Positions 1-6,286 of a stretch of DNA of 7,361 nt are shown one piece after another; positions within the stretch are counted from its first letter, which is position 1, and every line of letters begins with the position of its first letter. Where the stretch lies: NCBI GenBank assembly GCA_028706415.1, contig JAQWBK010000038.1:1-7361 (forward strand), in the 5' to 3' direction. Source of the DNA: Oscillospiraceae bacterium. GTDB lineage: Bacteria > Bacillota > Clostridia > Oscillospirales > Acutalibacteraceae. The translations under genes and the position numbers were made by a program. The notes below the pieces were generated by a model. That model had not been told where the DNA came from. It saw only the letters and a program-made list of their open reading frames with translations, and did not search any database.

Positions 1-104
1 CTTTCCCTCGGTTTATAACGGCTGGCGAACTATACGGACACGCGTTGCGTGTCCGTATAGTTACGAAAAGATTATTATGGTCACCTTTTACTTGAGAACA
101 GTAT
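1..104 (+). mobile_element. Right end of a repeat element related to the 150-bp MITE, cut by the window edge
   Basis: Positions 81-104 are identical over 24 bp to the right terminal sequence of the full MITE copy (500-523) and to its inverted counterpart at the start of the downstream copy. They end in CAG followed by TA (102-103), the same boundary as the complete copies. Sequence to the left (1-80) does not match the 150-bp element core, and no matching left end is present, so the element either has a different interior or extends out of the window. It contains a perfect palindrome (28-62). It could be a diverged subfamily or the end of a larger parent transposon; no transposase is recognisable in the visible part. 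Confidence 0.5.
28..62. repeat. Perfect 16-bp inverted repeat with 3-nt loop
   Basis: AACTATACGGACACGC (28-43), loop GTT (44-46), then its exact reverse complement (47-62). No T-run follows (the next bases are ACGAAAAG), so it is not a standard intrinsic terminator. It lies inside the segment bounded on the right by the MITE-type terminal repeat, so it may belong to that element. A protein-binding palindrome or a REP-like hairpin is also possible. Confidence 0.8.
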
Positions 105-273
105 TACATGGCGTTTTATCAAATGCGATTTATCATCCGTGACGAGGGGATATATATGACCGCTTTGCGGTGTCTGAAATGAGAAAAAAGGTGTTTTCTG
201 CTTATTTTGTGTGTCTAAATTGTAAAGAGTGAAAAAAAGCTGTCGTTCATTGAGACTTTTTCTGGGTTTATCC

Positions 274-302
274 TTGAAAAATAAATGATTATTGTGTATT
301 AT
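274..302 (+). promoter_or_regulatory. Candidate sigma-A promoter upstream of the PucR-type regulator
   Basis: TTGAAA (274-279), a 17-bp spacer, then TATTAT (297-302) in an AT-rich context. Transcription would begin near 309 and run through the MITE (371-520) into the regulator gene at 552, giving a leader of about 240 nt. The boxes match consensus at 5/6 and 5/6 positions. No other equally good promoter was seen between here and 552, but promoters carried by the MITE itself cannot be excluded. Confidence 0.5.
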
Positions 303-370
303 AAAACATAATGCCCGTAGTATAACAAAGCGGGTCTGGGTTAATCAATGTAACGCGTTTAGATATAATA

Positions 371-520
371 CTGCTCTCAAGTAAAAATCAAGACATCTTT
401 GCGGTCTTTTCCGCCATACAGCGTTGTTGAGGTCGGTGGGCGTCAGCCCGCTCTCCTCCTCCGACTTGCATGACGAAAAACATCCTCGCAAATTTTGTCT
501 CACCTTTTACTTGAGAACAG
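371..520 (+). mobile_element. MITE-like element, copy A (150 bp, non-coding, flanked by TA)
   Basis: The element runs from CTGCTCTCAAGTAAAA (371-386) to its near inverted repeat ending in GAGAACAG (520), with a single mismatch between the terminal 16 bp at each end and weaker inverted similarity continuing inward to about 35 bp. TA dinucleotides lie directly outside both ends (369-370, 521-522), compatible with TA target duplication as in IS630/Tc1-mariner type transposition; the parent family is inferred, not shown. It contains no credible ORF. The interior has a short hairpin (GGGC/GCCC) and a purine-rich block on the opposite strand. It is nearly identical to copy B at 6135-6286, which is in inverted orientation. 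Copy A lies between the candidate promoter and the ribosome binding site of the regulator gene. Confidence 0.85.
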
Positions 521-551
521 TATAAAAACAAAAATGAAGAGGGGAAATAAC

Positions 552-1637
552 ATGTCCAACAGGCTTTTTCAGGGTGTTGTGCATCAGATGAAGGATACCA
601 TTGATCGTACCATTGGCGTGGTAGATGAATCCATGGCTGTTATAGCCTGCAGCGATCTCGGTCGTATCGGGGAGTCAAGTGACGCTGTTAATACAGATTC
701 TTTTTTAATCAAGGATGCATTTGTAAGCGGGGGATATACCTATAAATCCTTCGGTTCACGCCCGCGCAGCGAATATTTGCTTTTTGTTGAGGGCAACGAC
801 GATCAGGCGGCAAAGTATGCGGCTCTCTTAGCAATATCACTTTCCAGCATAAAACAGTATTATGATGAGAAATATGACCGCGGCAATTTTATTAAGAATG
901 TTATTCTTGATAACATCCTACCGGGGGATATTTATCTCAAAGCCAGGGAGCTAAGGTTTAACAATGATGCCAACCGTGTAGCTTTGTTAATTCGGATATC
1001 CTCCCGCAACGATATCTCGGCTTATGATGTTATACAAAATCTCTTTCCCGACAAAAACAAGGATTTTGTTATCAACATAAACGAAAATGATATCGTTCTT
1101 ATCAAGGAAATCCGTTCAGGAATAGAATCCCGTGACCTTGAAAAGCTGGCGCGTTCCATTGTGGATACACTCGGTAGCGAATTCTATACCCAGGCAACCG
1201 TGGGCATCGGAACCGTGGTAGAGGGGATAAAGGATTTGGCGAGTTCATTCAAGGAAGCACAGGTCGCTCTTGAGGTAGGCAAGGTATTTGATACCGAAAA
1301 AACAATAATCAGTTATGATAATCTCGGGATTGCCCGTTTGGTTTATCAGCTGCCCACCACCTTGTGCGAAATGTTCCTGCGGGAAGTTTTCAAAAAAGGC
1401 TCGATTGATTCACTCGACCAAGAAACCTTGTTCACCATCCAGAGATTTTTTGAAAACAACCTGAATGTATCCGAGACCTCGCGCAAGCTTTTTGTGCACC
1501 GTAATACGCTTGTTTATCGTCTTGAGAAAATCAAGCGTTTGACAGGTTTAGACCTGCGGGAATTTGATGATGCCATTATTTTCAAGGTGGCACTTATGGT
1601 TAAAAAATACCTTATGTCAAATCCCGTAAAATATTGA
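552..1637 (+). CDS. PucR/CdaR-family transcriptional regulator
   Basis: A 361-residue probable DNA-binding regulator. The C-terminus carries the PucR-type helix-turn-helix: residues about 285-355, with LNVSETSRKLFVHRNTLVYR at 304-323, followed by a LEKIKRLTGLDL continuation. This is the typical arrangement in which the second helix reads 'HRNTL.YRL.KI'. The middle part (about 115-245) resembles the GGDEF-like domain common in CdaR/PucR proteins. The N-terminal third (about 1-105) is a probable sensory region whose ligand cannot be named from sequence. Family members respond to small metabolites such as sugar diacids or purine intermediates. The ATG at 552 is chosen because GAGGGGAA (about 538-545) precedes it at good spacing. 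An in-frame TTG at 495 and ATG at 534 are open upstream, but the first lies inside the MITE and neither has a Shine-Dalgarno. The next gene, ftsE, is 302 bp away, so co-transcription is uncertain. The target genes are unknown. Confidence 0.85.
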   Translation: MSNRLFQGVVHQMKDTIDRTIGVVDESMAVIACSDLGRIGESSDAVNTDSFLIKDAFVSGGYTYKSFGSRPRSEYLLFVEGNDDQAAKYAALLAISLSSIKQYYDEKYDRGNFIKNVILDNILPGDIYLKARELRFNNDANRVALLIRISSRNDISAYDVIQNLFPDKNKDFVININENDIVLIKEIRSGIESRDLEKLARSIVDTLGSEFYTQATVGIGTVVEGIKDLASSFKEAQVALEVGKVFDTEKTIISYDNLGIARLVYQLPTTLCEMFLREVFKKGSIDSLDQETLFTIQRFFENNLNVSETSRKLFVHRNTLVYRLEKIKRLTGLDLREFDDAIIFKVALMVKKYLMSNPVKY

Positions 1638-1939
1638 TAGATTAACAAGTGCGGAATAAAACCTGTATTTCCTGCGGGCGGTCGATGCTCTGCGGGAGGG
1701 GCAGGGGACGGTTGCATAAACCTGTGTTTTGTCGGTTTGTCAAAAATAATTTTAAAAGATACAGGTGGTTTGCAAATACAATTCATACCCACCTGTTTTC
1801 TGTATTTTAAAATTTCAATCAGGAATTTTTTATATCTTGAATTAACAGGCTGTCATGGGTTAGGATTATATTAGATATTACCGCGTTGTTTTTCGGCTTT
1901 ATTGTATATATGTGACAAATTGGCAAGGGGGATGGCCTT
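1638..1939. other. Intergenic region between regulator and ftsE
   Basis: About 300 bp without a supported gene. The first half (1640-1740) holds GC-rich imperfect direct repeats (CTGCGGG at about 1672 and 1690; AAACCTGTNTTT at about 1660 and 1718). A terminator-like hairpin follows at 1761-1799. The final AT-rich 130 bp should contain the ftsE promoter, but no pair of boxes with normal spacing stands out: TTGTTT at 1886 and TATATA at 1905 are only 13 bp apart, and TTGAAT at 1837 and TATATT at 1867 are 24 bp apart. The minus-strand reading frame over this region has no Shine-Dalgarno and no recognisable protein features. Confidence 0.6.
1761..1799 (+). terminator. Possible weak intrinsic terminator after the regulator
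   Basis: ACAGGTGG (1761-1768) pairs with CCACCTGT (1789-1796) across a 20-nt loop, and a short T-run (1796-1799) follows. Flanking A-rich and T-rich sequence (TAAAAGATACAG against CTGTATTTTA) offers an alternative longer pairing. The large loop and short T-run make it weak. It could be a leader structure of the ftsE operon instead. Confidence 0.35.
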
Positions 1940-2704
1940 TTGATTGAATTCAAAGGAGTACATAAGACCTATCATAACGGAGTTAAAGCCCTTAAAGATG
2001 TAAGTATTTATGTTAACAAGGGCGAGTTCGTTTTTATAATAGGTGCGTCGGGCGCAGGCAAGAGTACCTTTCTAAAGCTGTTGATGCGGGAGGAGTTCCC
2101 CAGCGCCGGTGAAGTAATCGTAAACGACTTTAAGCTGTCCAAGCTGAAGCGTCGTGAAATACCCTATCTCCGCCGTACCATGGGGGTGGTGTTCCAGGAT
2201 TTCAGACTGATTAATAATATGACGATTTACGACAATGTAGCCTTTGCTATGCGGGTGACCGGCTCATCAAATACAGCCGTGCGCAAGCGGGTTCCGTATA
2301 TTCTGGGGCTGGTAGGGCTTCAGAATAAAGCCCGCAGCTATCCCCCCGAGCTTTCAGGGGGAGAACAGCAGCGTGTCGGGCTTGCCCGCGCGCTTGTGAA
2401 TAATCCGTCCATGATAATTGCCGACGAGCCGACCGGTAACATCGACCCCGAGCTTTCGTATGAGATTGTCGAGCTGTTGACCGAGATAAACCGTCGGGGA
2501 ACCACCGTGCTCATGGTCACACATGAGCGTGACCTAGTAAGGATGTTCCCCCATCGGGTAATTGAGATTTGCGAAGGCTGTGTTGTTTCTGACCGGCGAC
2601 CCCAAAATAAAAAAACCACCTTCTCATCGTTTGAAGCTGACGCGGTAGATACTACAGGTCTTTTCCCGCAGTCAAGGAAGGATGGTTTTAATTATGAGTC
2701 TTAG
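1940..2704 (+). CDS. ftsE: Cell-division ABC transporter ATPase FtsE
   Basis: This is the cytoplasmic ATPase of the FtsEX complex, which couples ATP hydrolysis to control of peptidoglycan hydrolases outside the cell. All ABC motifs are intact: Walker A GASGAGKST (35-43), Q-loop Q86 in VVFQDFRL, signature LSGGEQQR (138-145), Walker B MIIADEPTG (158-166) with D-loop NIDP, and H-loop H195 in VTHERD. The phrase FQDFRLI is typical of FtsE. The start is TTG at 1940, preceded by AAGGGGG (1925-1931) with about 8 nt spacing; the ATG at 1932 directly after the Shine-Dalgarno reads only three codons before a stop. At 254 residues it is about 25 longer than typical FtsE (around 228, e.g. B. subtilis). 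The extra part is a polar C-terminal tail from about residue 222. Its 3' end overlaps ftsX by 11 bp, indicating translational coupling. Confidence 0.95.
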   Translation: MIEFKGVHKTYHNGVKALKDVSIYVNKGEFVFIIGASGAGKSTFLKLLMREEFPSAGEVIVNDFKLSKLKRREIPYLRRTMGVVFQDFRLINNMTIYDNVAFAMRVTGSSNTAVRKRVPYILGLVGLQNKARSYPPELSGGEQQRVGLARALVNNPSMIIADEPTGNIDPELSYEIVELLTEINRRGTTVLMVTHERDLVRMFPHRVIEICEGCVVSDRRPQNKKTTFSSFEADAVDTTGLFPQSRKDGFNYES

Positions 2705-3599
2705 TAGCCTGCGGTATTTAATACGGGAGGGCTTTCGGAATATATGGCAAAACCGATTTATGGCTTTTGCCTCGATCGGCGTTCTCATATCATGTTTGCT
2801 GCTGACAGGGGCCTCTTACCTCTTTTTTGTTAATATTGATCATTCGTTCGAATGGGTGTACGGTCAGAATGTGGTTGTAGCCTTTGCCAAGGAGGATTGC
2901 ACCGACCAGCAAAGCAAGGTTCTTCTGGATAAAATCAAGGGGATCACAAATGTAGAAGATGTAGAGTTTGTTTCAAAGGAATTATCTCTGCTTAAATATA
3001 AGGATACCATGCCCAAATCGGTTTATGAGGATATGCAAGGGGAAAACAATCCTTACCTTGATGCTTATGTAATAACCTTTTCGGATTTAAATACATTTAA
3101 GGAAACATTGACCCAGATAGAACAAATTCCCGAGGTAGATAGTACCGCTTATAATGAGGATATTGCAAAGACGCTGACCCGCCTGCGCCGGATTGTTCTG
3201 ATGGTTAGCGGCTCGATAGTATTAGTGTTATTAGTTGTTTCTTTGTTTATCATCGCAAATACAATCAAGCTCACGGTATACAGCAGGCGGCTTGAAATAT
3301 CAATCATGAAGTCGGTGGGGGCAACCAACATGTTTGTCAGAATTCCCTTTATCATCGAAGGTGTTGTGTTGGGAATTGTGTCAGGCTTGCTTTCGTTTGG
3401 ACTGATTAAGATAATTTATGATAAGCTTAGTGAGATGGCGGGAACGGGAATAATGGGGGGTCTTGTGGATTTCTCAGAGGTATGGCATTTCGTCTTATTT
3501 GGTTTTTTGGTGATGGGCACCGTTACGGGAATGATCGGAAGCGCTATATCCATGGGTAAATATCTCAAGGATGAAGGGGGTATTTCGAGTGTTATATAA
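2694..3599 (+). CDS. ftsX: Cell-division ABC transporter permease FtsX
   Basis: The membrane partner of FtsE, 301 residues. The N-terminal LRYLIREGFRNIWQNR (6-21) is the typical FtsX amphipathic start. TM1 lies at about 22-46, followed by an extracellular domain of about 120 residues that in this family binds the secreted hydrolase or its coiled coil. TM2 is at about 167-191, TM3 about 217-242 and TM4 about 263-287. The cytoplasmic segment EISIMKSVGATNMFVRIPF (201-219) carries the conserved KSVGAT coupling motif that contacts the ATPase. ATG 2694 is preferred over ATG 2682: AAGGAAGG ends at 2681 and so abuts the upstream ATG, while the 2694 start gives 12 nt spacing and the family-typical N-terminus. 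It overlaps ftsE by 11 bp and the next gene by 11 bp. FtsX does not transport a substrate; it is a mechanical signal transmitter. Confidence 0.95.
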   Translation: MSLSSLRYLIREGFRNIWQNRFMAFASIGVLISCLLLTGASYLFFVNIDHSFEWVYGQNVVVAFAKEDCTDQQSKVLLDKIKGITNVEDVEFVSKELSLLKYKDTMPKSVYEDMQGENNPYLDAYVITFSDLNTFKETLTQIEQIPEVDSTAYNEDIAKTLTRLRRIVLMVSGSIVLVLLVVSLFIIANTIKLTVYSRRLEISIMKSVGATNMFVRIPFIIEGVVLGIVSGLLSFGLIKIIYDKLSEMAGTGIMGGLVDFSEVWHFVLFGFLVMGTVTGMIGSAISMGKYLKDEGGISSVI

Positions 3600-4833
3600 A
3601 GGGAATATCAGACGTATAGTTTGTGTGATGGTTGCTGTGGCTGTAATTATAATGTCACCGACAGCATTTTCGCCCACCAAAGCAAAGGCGGCGACCCTTG
3701 CCGAGATGCAGGCTGAAAGTGAAAAACTGCAAAAAAAGGCAAAGGAACTGGACGGGAAAATAAGCAACCAGGAAAAAAACCTCACCAACCAAAAGGCATA
3801 CAAAGACACCTTAGACAGTAAAATAGATAACACCGCCGCTCAAATAGACCTTTTGATTAATCGAGTCGATAAGATGAATTCGCAGATTAAGTCTTTGAAT
3901 GGTGACATTGAAAAAAAAGAAGCCGAAATCAAGCAAAAGGAAGAAGTAATTAAGGATCGTTTTCAGGCTCTCAGGCAGAGACTGCGGGCGATTTCCAAAA
4001 CAGGTAATACCTCTAAGCTGCAAATGCTGCTGGACACCGACAGCTATACCGATTATCTTATAAAATCCAAAATGATGGAACGCACGGCTAAAAACGACAA
4101 AAAACTTATGGATGAAATTGAGGCGAAAATACAAATAATCGATGCCGAAAAGCAAAAGCTCGCCAAGGATAAAGCAGATGTCAACAAGCAGCTTGCCGAT
4201 GTGAAGGTTCTGAACAAAGAGGCCAACCAGAGAAAAGCCGAGCTTGATGTATTATACGGCAAGTCAAATCTCGCCATACAGAAAATGCAAAGCGATATAA
4301 AGGTTTATGAACAGCAAAGGAAAATGACAGATAAGGAACTTCGAGAACTTGAAAATAGTATCAAGAGGATAATCGACCAAAACACCTCACAGGGCAAATA
4401 CAGCGGGGGAACCATGTACTGGCCTGTACCTGCGGTGCGCAATTTGTCTTCATTTTATGGCCCGCGTGGGGGTGGTATGCACCGCGGAATTGATATTGCA
4501 AACGGCAGCGTTCCCGTTTACGGCCAAAACATTGTAGCCGCAGCAAGCGGGGTTGTTATATATGCAAACTACACCAATCAATGGGGCGGCGGATACGGTT
4601 ATCACATTATTATTGACCACGGCGTGGACAGCAAGGGTAGGAAGATATCGACACTGTATGCCCACTGCTCCCAAGTATTCACAAGAGTGGGTAACAAGGT
4701 AATAGGCGGGCAGACGGTTATTGCCAAGGCAGGGAGAACCGGGAATGTGACCGGACCTCATCTGCATTTTGAGGTGCGAGTTAACGGCTCGGCTGTTGAC
4801 CCGATCGCAAATGGTTATATCAAGATGAACTGA
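3589..4833 (+). CDS. Secreted coiled-coil M23 (LytM/EnvC-like) murein hydrolase, probable FtsEX effector
   Basis: A 414-residue exported protein. It has a signal peptide with basic N-region, hydrophobic core at about 9-27 and probable cleavage in AKAKAAT (around 32-36). A long charged coiled coil (about 38-255) follows, then a linker, then an M23 metallopeptidase domain (about 280-405). Catalytic residues are all visible: HRGID gives zinc ligands H298 and D302; H359 in LYAH; H391 and H393 in GPHLHFE. These match the LytM-type active site, so endopeptidase activity on peptide cross-links is expected. The architecture resembles E. coli EnvC, but EnvC lacks the catalytic set and only activates amidases. 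GTG 3589 is chosen because AAGGGGG (about 3574-3580) sits 8 nt upstream; the ATG at 3571 in the same frame lacks a well-spaced Shine-Dalgarno and would lengthen the protein by six residues. The gene overlaps ftsX by 11 bp. The coiled coil probably docks on the FtsX extracellular loop. Confidence 0.9.
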   Translation: MLYKGNIRRIVCVMVAVAVIIMSPTAFSPTKAKAATLAEMQAESEKLQKKAKELDGKISNQEKNLTNQKAYKDTLDSKIDNTAAQIDLLINRVDKMNSQIKSLNGDIEKKEAEIKQKEEVIKDRFQALRQRLRAISKTGNTSKLQMLLDTDSYTDYLIKSKMMERTAKNDKKLMDEIEAKIQIIDAEKQKLAKDKADVNKQLADVKVLNKEANQRKAELDVLYGKSNLAIQKMQSDIKVYEQQRKMTDKELRELENSIKRIIDQNTSQGKYSGGTMYWPVPAVRNLSSFYGPRGGGMHRGIDIANGSVPVYGQNIVAAASGVVIYANYTNQWGGGYGYHIIIDHGVDSKGRKISTLYAHCSQVFTRVGNKVIGGQTVIAKAGRTGNVTGPHLHFEVRVNGSAVDPIANGYIKMN

Positions 4834-4848
4834 CAGAAAGGCTTTCGT

Positions 4849-6126
4849 ATGAATAAAAAGATTACTCTGGGCGCAACCATTGCACTCATCATAATTTCGG
4901 TTGCTCTTACCGTTTCGGTTACCATGGTTGTTGCAATGCGGAATTTCAACTATACGATGAATAAAGTCAGCCAGCGGCAGGCAATGTTCGATTATATTGC
5001 CGATGTAGACAAAGAGGTTCGCACCAATTATCTTGGGGGAATTGATGAAGGTGCTTTACGCGCCTCGCTTGCCAAAGGATATGTTATCGGGATTGACGAC
5101 CCGTATGCCTCATATCTATCGGCCGAAGAATACAGGAGAGAAACCGAACGCCTTTCGGGAAGATGGACCGGACTGGGGCTTGAGACGGTCAGGCTTGAAA
5201 ACAATTCGGTGGTTATTTCGGTTGTTCACAAAAACTCTGCTGCCGATAGGGCTGGAATTCAAAAGGGAGATGTTATTACCCTGCTGGACGGCAATGATAT
5301 AGAGACTCTGGAATACTCACAGGTGAATTACAAGTTGAGTAAAATGCAAAAGCTGGAGCTTTCGGTTACCCGGGGTAAAACCTCGATAGCATTTGAAATT
5401 TCTGAAAGCCCATACACCATTACAAGTGTTGAAAGCCGCATGATAGGTAGCACGGGATATATTGTCATAAATTCATTTTATGACAATACCCCTCAGCAGT
5501 TCAGGGATGCATATAAATCACTCGAAGAAAAAGGTGCGGAAAACTATATATTCGATTTAAGGTATAATAAGGGCGGCCACCTAAAGGCTGTGGGGGAAGC
5601 ATTAAACTATCTCATTCCCAGGGGAAGCTATGCCCACCGGGTGACAACCGAATCAACCCAAGATCTTATGTCTACCGGATCTCATGAAATAGCCAAGCCG
5701 TCGGTTACCCTGGTAAATAGCCAGACCGAGGGGGAAGCCGAGCTTTTTGCAGGAGCATTAAAGGAATCAAAAAAGACCACTATTGTCGGTGTTAATACTG
5801 CCGGACGGGGTATGGTGCAACAGTATTACACATTGAAAGCCGATGGAGCCGCCATAAAAATATCGGTCGCTTATCTCTCTCTTGCAAGCGGAGCCACACT
5901 GGAAGGGAAGGGAATTGCCCCCGATGTGAAGGCCGAAATGCCGGCCGAACTGAAAAATAGGTTTCGCTTTTTAACCCATGAGAATGACCCTCAGCTGATA
6001 GCGGCCATTGCAACCCTCAGAGGGGGCACCATTCCGACAAGCAGCTCCGGCACAACAACCGGGATTACCACCTCTTCGGGCACCACATCCGCAACCACTG
6101 TTACCGGTACCACGACTGCAAAATAA
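4849..6126 (+). CDS. Membrane-anchored PDZ/S41 C-terminal-processing-protease homologue, probably catalytically inactive
   Basis: 425 residues related to CtpA/CtpB/Prc. A signal anchor (about 5-30) is followed by a helical N-terminal region, a PDZ domain (about 100-185; GLGLE at 108-112, RAGIQKGD at 134-141) and the S41 core (about 195-360; DLRYNKGG at 236-243). The catalytic dyad is missing. Where active relatives have (S/T)ASAxE, this protein has TEGEAE, placing Gly295 at the nucleophile. Where they have GKGxxQ it has GRGMVQ, placing Arg320 at the lysine; Gln324 is kept. The 295-to-320 spacing of 25 equals that of Prc S430/K455. It may therefore be a scaffold, or a regulator of a protease or of the hydrolase encoded upstream. 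The C-terminus (397-425) is a Thr/Ser-rich tail with 20 of 29 residues Thr or Ser. The start at 4849 has AGAAAGG upstream, and the gap to the M23 gene is 15 bp, so it is the fourth gene of the operon. B. subtilis ctpB likewise lies near ftsEX. Confidence 0.88.
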   Translation: MNKKITLGATIALIIISVALTVSVTMVVAMRNFNYTMNKVSQRQAMFDYIADVDKEVRTNYLGGIDEGALRASLAKGYVIGIDDPYASYLSAEEYRRETERLSGRWTGLGLETVRLENNSVVISVVHKNSAADRAGIQKGDVITLLDGNDIETLEYSQVNYKLSKMQKLELSVTRGKTSIAFEISESPYTITSVESRMIGSTGYIVINSFYDNTPQQFRDAYKSLEEKGAENYIFDLRYNKGGHLKAVGEALNYLIPRGSYAHRVTTESTQDLMSTGSHEIAKPSVTLVNSQTEGEAELFAGALKESKKTTIVGVNTAGRGMVQQYYTLKADGAAIKISVAYLSLASGATLEGKGIAPDVKAEMPAELKNRFRFLTHENDPQLIAAIATLRGGTIPTSSSGTTTGITTSSGTTSATTVTGTTTAK

Positions 6127-6134
6127 AATTCATA

Positions 6135-6286
6135 CTGTTCTCAAGTAAAAGGTGAGACAAAATTTGCGAGGTTGTTTTTCGTCATGCAAGGCGGAGGAGG
6201 AGAGCGGGCTGACGCCCACCGACGACAACAACGCTGTATGGCGGAAAACAGACCGCAAAGATATCTTGATTTTTACTTGAGAGCAG
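6135..6286 (-). mobile_element. MITE-like element, copy B (152 bp, inverted relative to copy A)
   Basis: The reverse complement aligns to copy A (371-520) end to end with 5 mismatches and one 2-nt indel by my hand alignment (about 145 of 150 aligned bases identical), so amplification was recent. It begins CTGTTCTCAAGTAAAA, ends in GAGAGCAG, and is bounded by TA at 6133-6134 and 6287-6288. Flanks beyond the TA are unlike those of copy A, supporting independent insertion with a 2-bp TA duplication. It is non-coding. It occupies the space between the S41 stop codon (6126) and the operon terminator (6292), so it is likely transcribed as part of the operon's 3' untranslated region. Confidence 0.85.

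Noticed and set aside
2..142. Reading frame open from the window edge, possible C-terminus of an upstream gene
   Set aside because: It reads through a perfect palindrome and the repeat end and resembles no known protein; another frame is also open over part of it.
156..232. Two tiny overlapping ORFs (8 and 17 codons) behind a GAGGGG Shine-Dalgarno
   Set aside because: The frames 156-182 and 179-232 overlap as if coupled, and the second encodes a CxxC, but both are very short, have no clear promoter and lie between repeat elements; chance is the simpler explanation.
369..523. CRISPR array or tandem repeat
   Set aside because: There are only dispersed inverted copies; no regular repeat-spacer spacing exists anywhere in the window.
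495..551. N-terminal extension of the regulator from TTG 495 or ATG 534
   Set aside because: TTG 495 lies inside the MITE end and lacks a Shine-Dalgarno; ATG 534 also lacks one, while ATG 552 has GAGGGGAA at good spacing.
1514..1792. Minus-strand ORF of 92 codons over the regulator end and the intergenic gap
   Set aside because: Most of it is antisense to the regulator, with no Shine-Dalgarno, no promoter and low-quality composition.
1932..1943. Three-codon ORF (ATG GCC TTT TGA) overlapping the ftsE start
   Set aside because: Its ATG directly abuts the Shine-Dalgarno, too close for initiation; the TTG at 1940 is properly spaced and gives the conserved FtsE N-terminus.
3811..4767. Several minus-strand ORFs opposite the M23 gene
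   Set aside because: They are shadows of a strongly supported coding sequence with signal peptide, coiled coil and intact M23 motifs.
5033..5302. Plus-strand 89-codon ORF inside the S41 gene
   Set aside because: It is an out-of-frame shadow across the PDZ domain with no domain features.
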